Of a stretch of 64,000 nt of DNA, positions 63,003 to 64,000 are shown piece after piece. The DNA is from Capsaspora owczarzaki ATCC 30864 (taxonomy: Eukaryota > Opisthokonta > Filasterea). The stretch covers positions 741,704-805,703 of the forward strand of contig NW_011887295.1 of the NCBI RefSeq assembly GCF_000151315.2, in the 5' to 3' direction. Numbering within the stretch: the first letter of the stretch is position 1; every line of letters starts with the position of its first letter. The position numbers were made by a program, and so were the translations under genes. The notes below the pieces were generated by a model, which was not told where the DNA came from, did not search any database, and saw nothing but the letters and a program-made list of their open reading frames with translations.

Positions 63003-63555
63003 ACAGTGAAGTCGTTGAAGGAATAAAGTTACATTTCAAAAACAAAGTGTTCGCTTTTTCAAGACTTTGACGTTTGCAGCTGCAGCATGTCCCTGACACG
63101 CTCTTCCTGGACTTGTTTGAACTCAATGTGGCATAGACCTGTTGTGCAAATGTTTTTGAATCAGCCATCCTTTTGGAGGGCTCGAGCTCGAGCAATCATT
63201 TCTGCCAACTTTTTTACCAAAAAAAAAAAACCAAAAAAAAAACCAAAGAAAAAAACTTTCGGATCCCATCCCATCCCTTGGCCTCGATGGTCGAATGGTG
63301 ATGATATTTTTGCTGTGTCGTAATGATGCAGTCAATTGCCTCCCGAGAATGGCAGACCTCCGAGTCTTAGCCATGACTATCACAACCTTAGCAGTCTTTT
63401 CTTGACGTGACCCTTTTTTTTTTTTCCACTTTCTTCCTTCCTTTTTTTTTTCTTTTTTTCTCTGCTTTGCTGTCAACGTCCTCAAACACCTTCCCCCTTT
63501 TCAATCCACTGCATTGGCCTTTCCATTTCAAACACTTCAACCAAAGAAGAACGAA
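63003..63555. other. Intergenic region downstream of NELF-B
   Basis: Begins with the NELF-B 3' UTR and poly(A) signal, then an A-rich run at about 63220-63256 and T-rich runs at 63414-63460 leading to the next start codon. No gene seen. Confidence 0.5.
63022..63027 (+). terminator. Putative poly(A) signal of NELF-B
   Basis: AATAAA 20 nt after the NELF-B stop codon. The position is close but acceptable for a compact genome. It is the clearest such signal in the window. Confidence 0.5.
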
Positions 63556-64000
63556 ATGCAGGAAGCGGCTGAAGCGAACGTTGAGCGTCATGGCGTGCCC
63601 AGCCCGCCACCGGTGGTGGCAACCAATGCCAATAACGCTGCCACGGAAGACCAGCCGCGTCCTGATGCTGCGGCTGCTGCTGCTGCTGCTGCGTTGCCGC
63701 CGTCCGAGGCGCGTTCGGTCCCGCCATCGACCCTCTTCTCGTCCTTCTCTGTTGCGACTCGGGCTGTGTCTGGCAGCAGCAGTGGTGCTGGTGCTGGTGG
63801 TGGTGCTGGCGGTGGCAGCCATGATAAGGCTGCTGCTGGTGGTGCAGCAGGTGGCCGAGCTATGTCGCCCGTTTCTGTTTCTGCCGCCGTCCCTGCCTCG
63901 GCTGCCTCGTCGACCCACTTCACCCCGGCTGCGCTCAAGTCGATGCGCTTTCCGCCGATCGTCGACATTCTGGGCTACAACCGCGACACGCGCAAGTTTC
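63556..64000 (+). CDS. Unrecognised protein, N-terminal 148 residues (runs off the window edge)
   Basis: The ATG at 63556 opens a frame that stays open to the window edge. The first 125 residues are low complexity: Ala run near residue 42, Gly/Ala and Ser-rich runs after residue 70. The last visible part, HFTPAALKSMRFPPIVDILG followed by YNRDTRKF, is of normal composition and looks like the beginning of a folded domain. I cannot assign a family from this much. A pyrimidine-rich 60-nt leader precedes the start. Confidence 0.6.
   Translation, partial: MQEAAEANVERHGVPSPPPVVATNANNAATEDQPRPDAAAAAAAAALPPSEARSVPPSTLFSSFSVATRAVSGSSSGAGAGGGAGGGSHDKAAAGGAAGGRAMSPVSVSAAVPASAASSTHFTPAALKSMRFPPIVDILGYNRDTRKF

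Noticed and set aside
63290-63330. tRNA-like start (GGTCGAATGGT)
   Set aside because: Only a D-arm-like string; no anticodon stem, T arm or acceptor pairing follows.

Overview
This is a window of nuclear DNA from a eukaryote. Genes are dense, most are split by short GT-AG introns (mostly about 70-400 nt), and the proteins carry long Ala/Ser/Gln/Thr-rich linkers. Gene content mixes animal-type genes (dynactin ARP1, NELF-B, an FMR1/FXR relative, DHRS12, a class C GPCR with TIR domains) with genes typical of fungi and protists (ENA-type P-type ATPase, a Bre4/ArAE-like membrane protein). That mixture points to a unicellular relative of animals, perhaps a filasterean such as Capsaspora. This is inference from gene content, not a database match. 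I saw no transposon, virus-like element, rRNA, tRNA or CRISPR array.

Layout. 1-1.2 kb: start of a His-rich protein and a small PNPOx-like gene, both on the minus strand. 1.9-27.6 kb, all plus strand: ARP1/centractin, a 1,612-aa ArAE/FUSC-like membrane protein, a giant HECT ubiquitin ligase that also carries a bromodomain (crossed by a 100-N assembly gap), a WDFY1/2-type WD40-FYVE protein, DMAP1 and NUP35. 27.9-47.3 kb, all minus strand: ENA-type P-type ATPase, a 2,064-aa receptor, and an FMR1/FXR-like RNA-binding protein. 47.6-51.3 kb plus: a GRTP1-like TBC Rab-GAP (one coding frame slip) and DHRS12. 51.6-64 kb: RTF1 (-), BUD31 (+), an unrecognised 927-aa low-complexity protein (-), NELF-B (+) and the start of another gene (+).

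The most striking gene is the receptor at 34610-42796. Joined across 17 phase-consistent exons it encodes a signal peptide, a parallel beta-helix (PMP/pectin-lyase-like) ectodomain, a class C (GABA-B-like) seven-helix bundle, and two TIR domains in the cytoplasmic tail. I know of no described receptor with this order of parts. The second novelty is the bromodomain plus ankyrin-like plus HECT protein at 9832-19673.

The genes do not form one pathway. Several act in RNA polymerase II transcription and RNA handling (RTF1, NELF-B, DMAP1, BUD31, FMR1-like), and two head-to-head pairs (FMR1-like/TBC and RTF1/BUD31) share intergenic regions of about 240-305 bp. Exon boundaries below were worked out by hand from splice signals, reading-frame phase and recalled family sequences; none is backed by transcripts.
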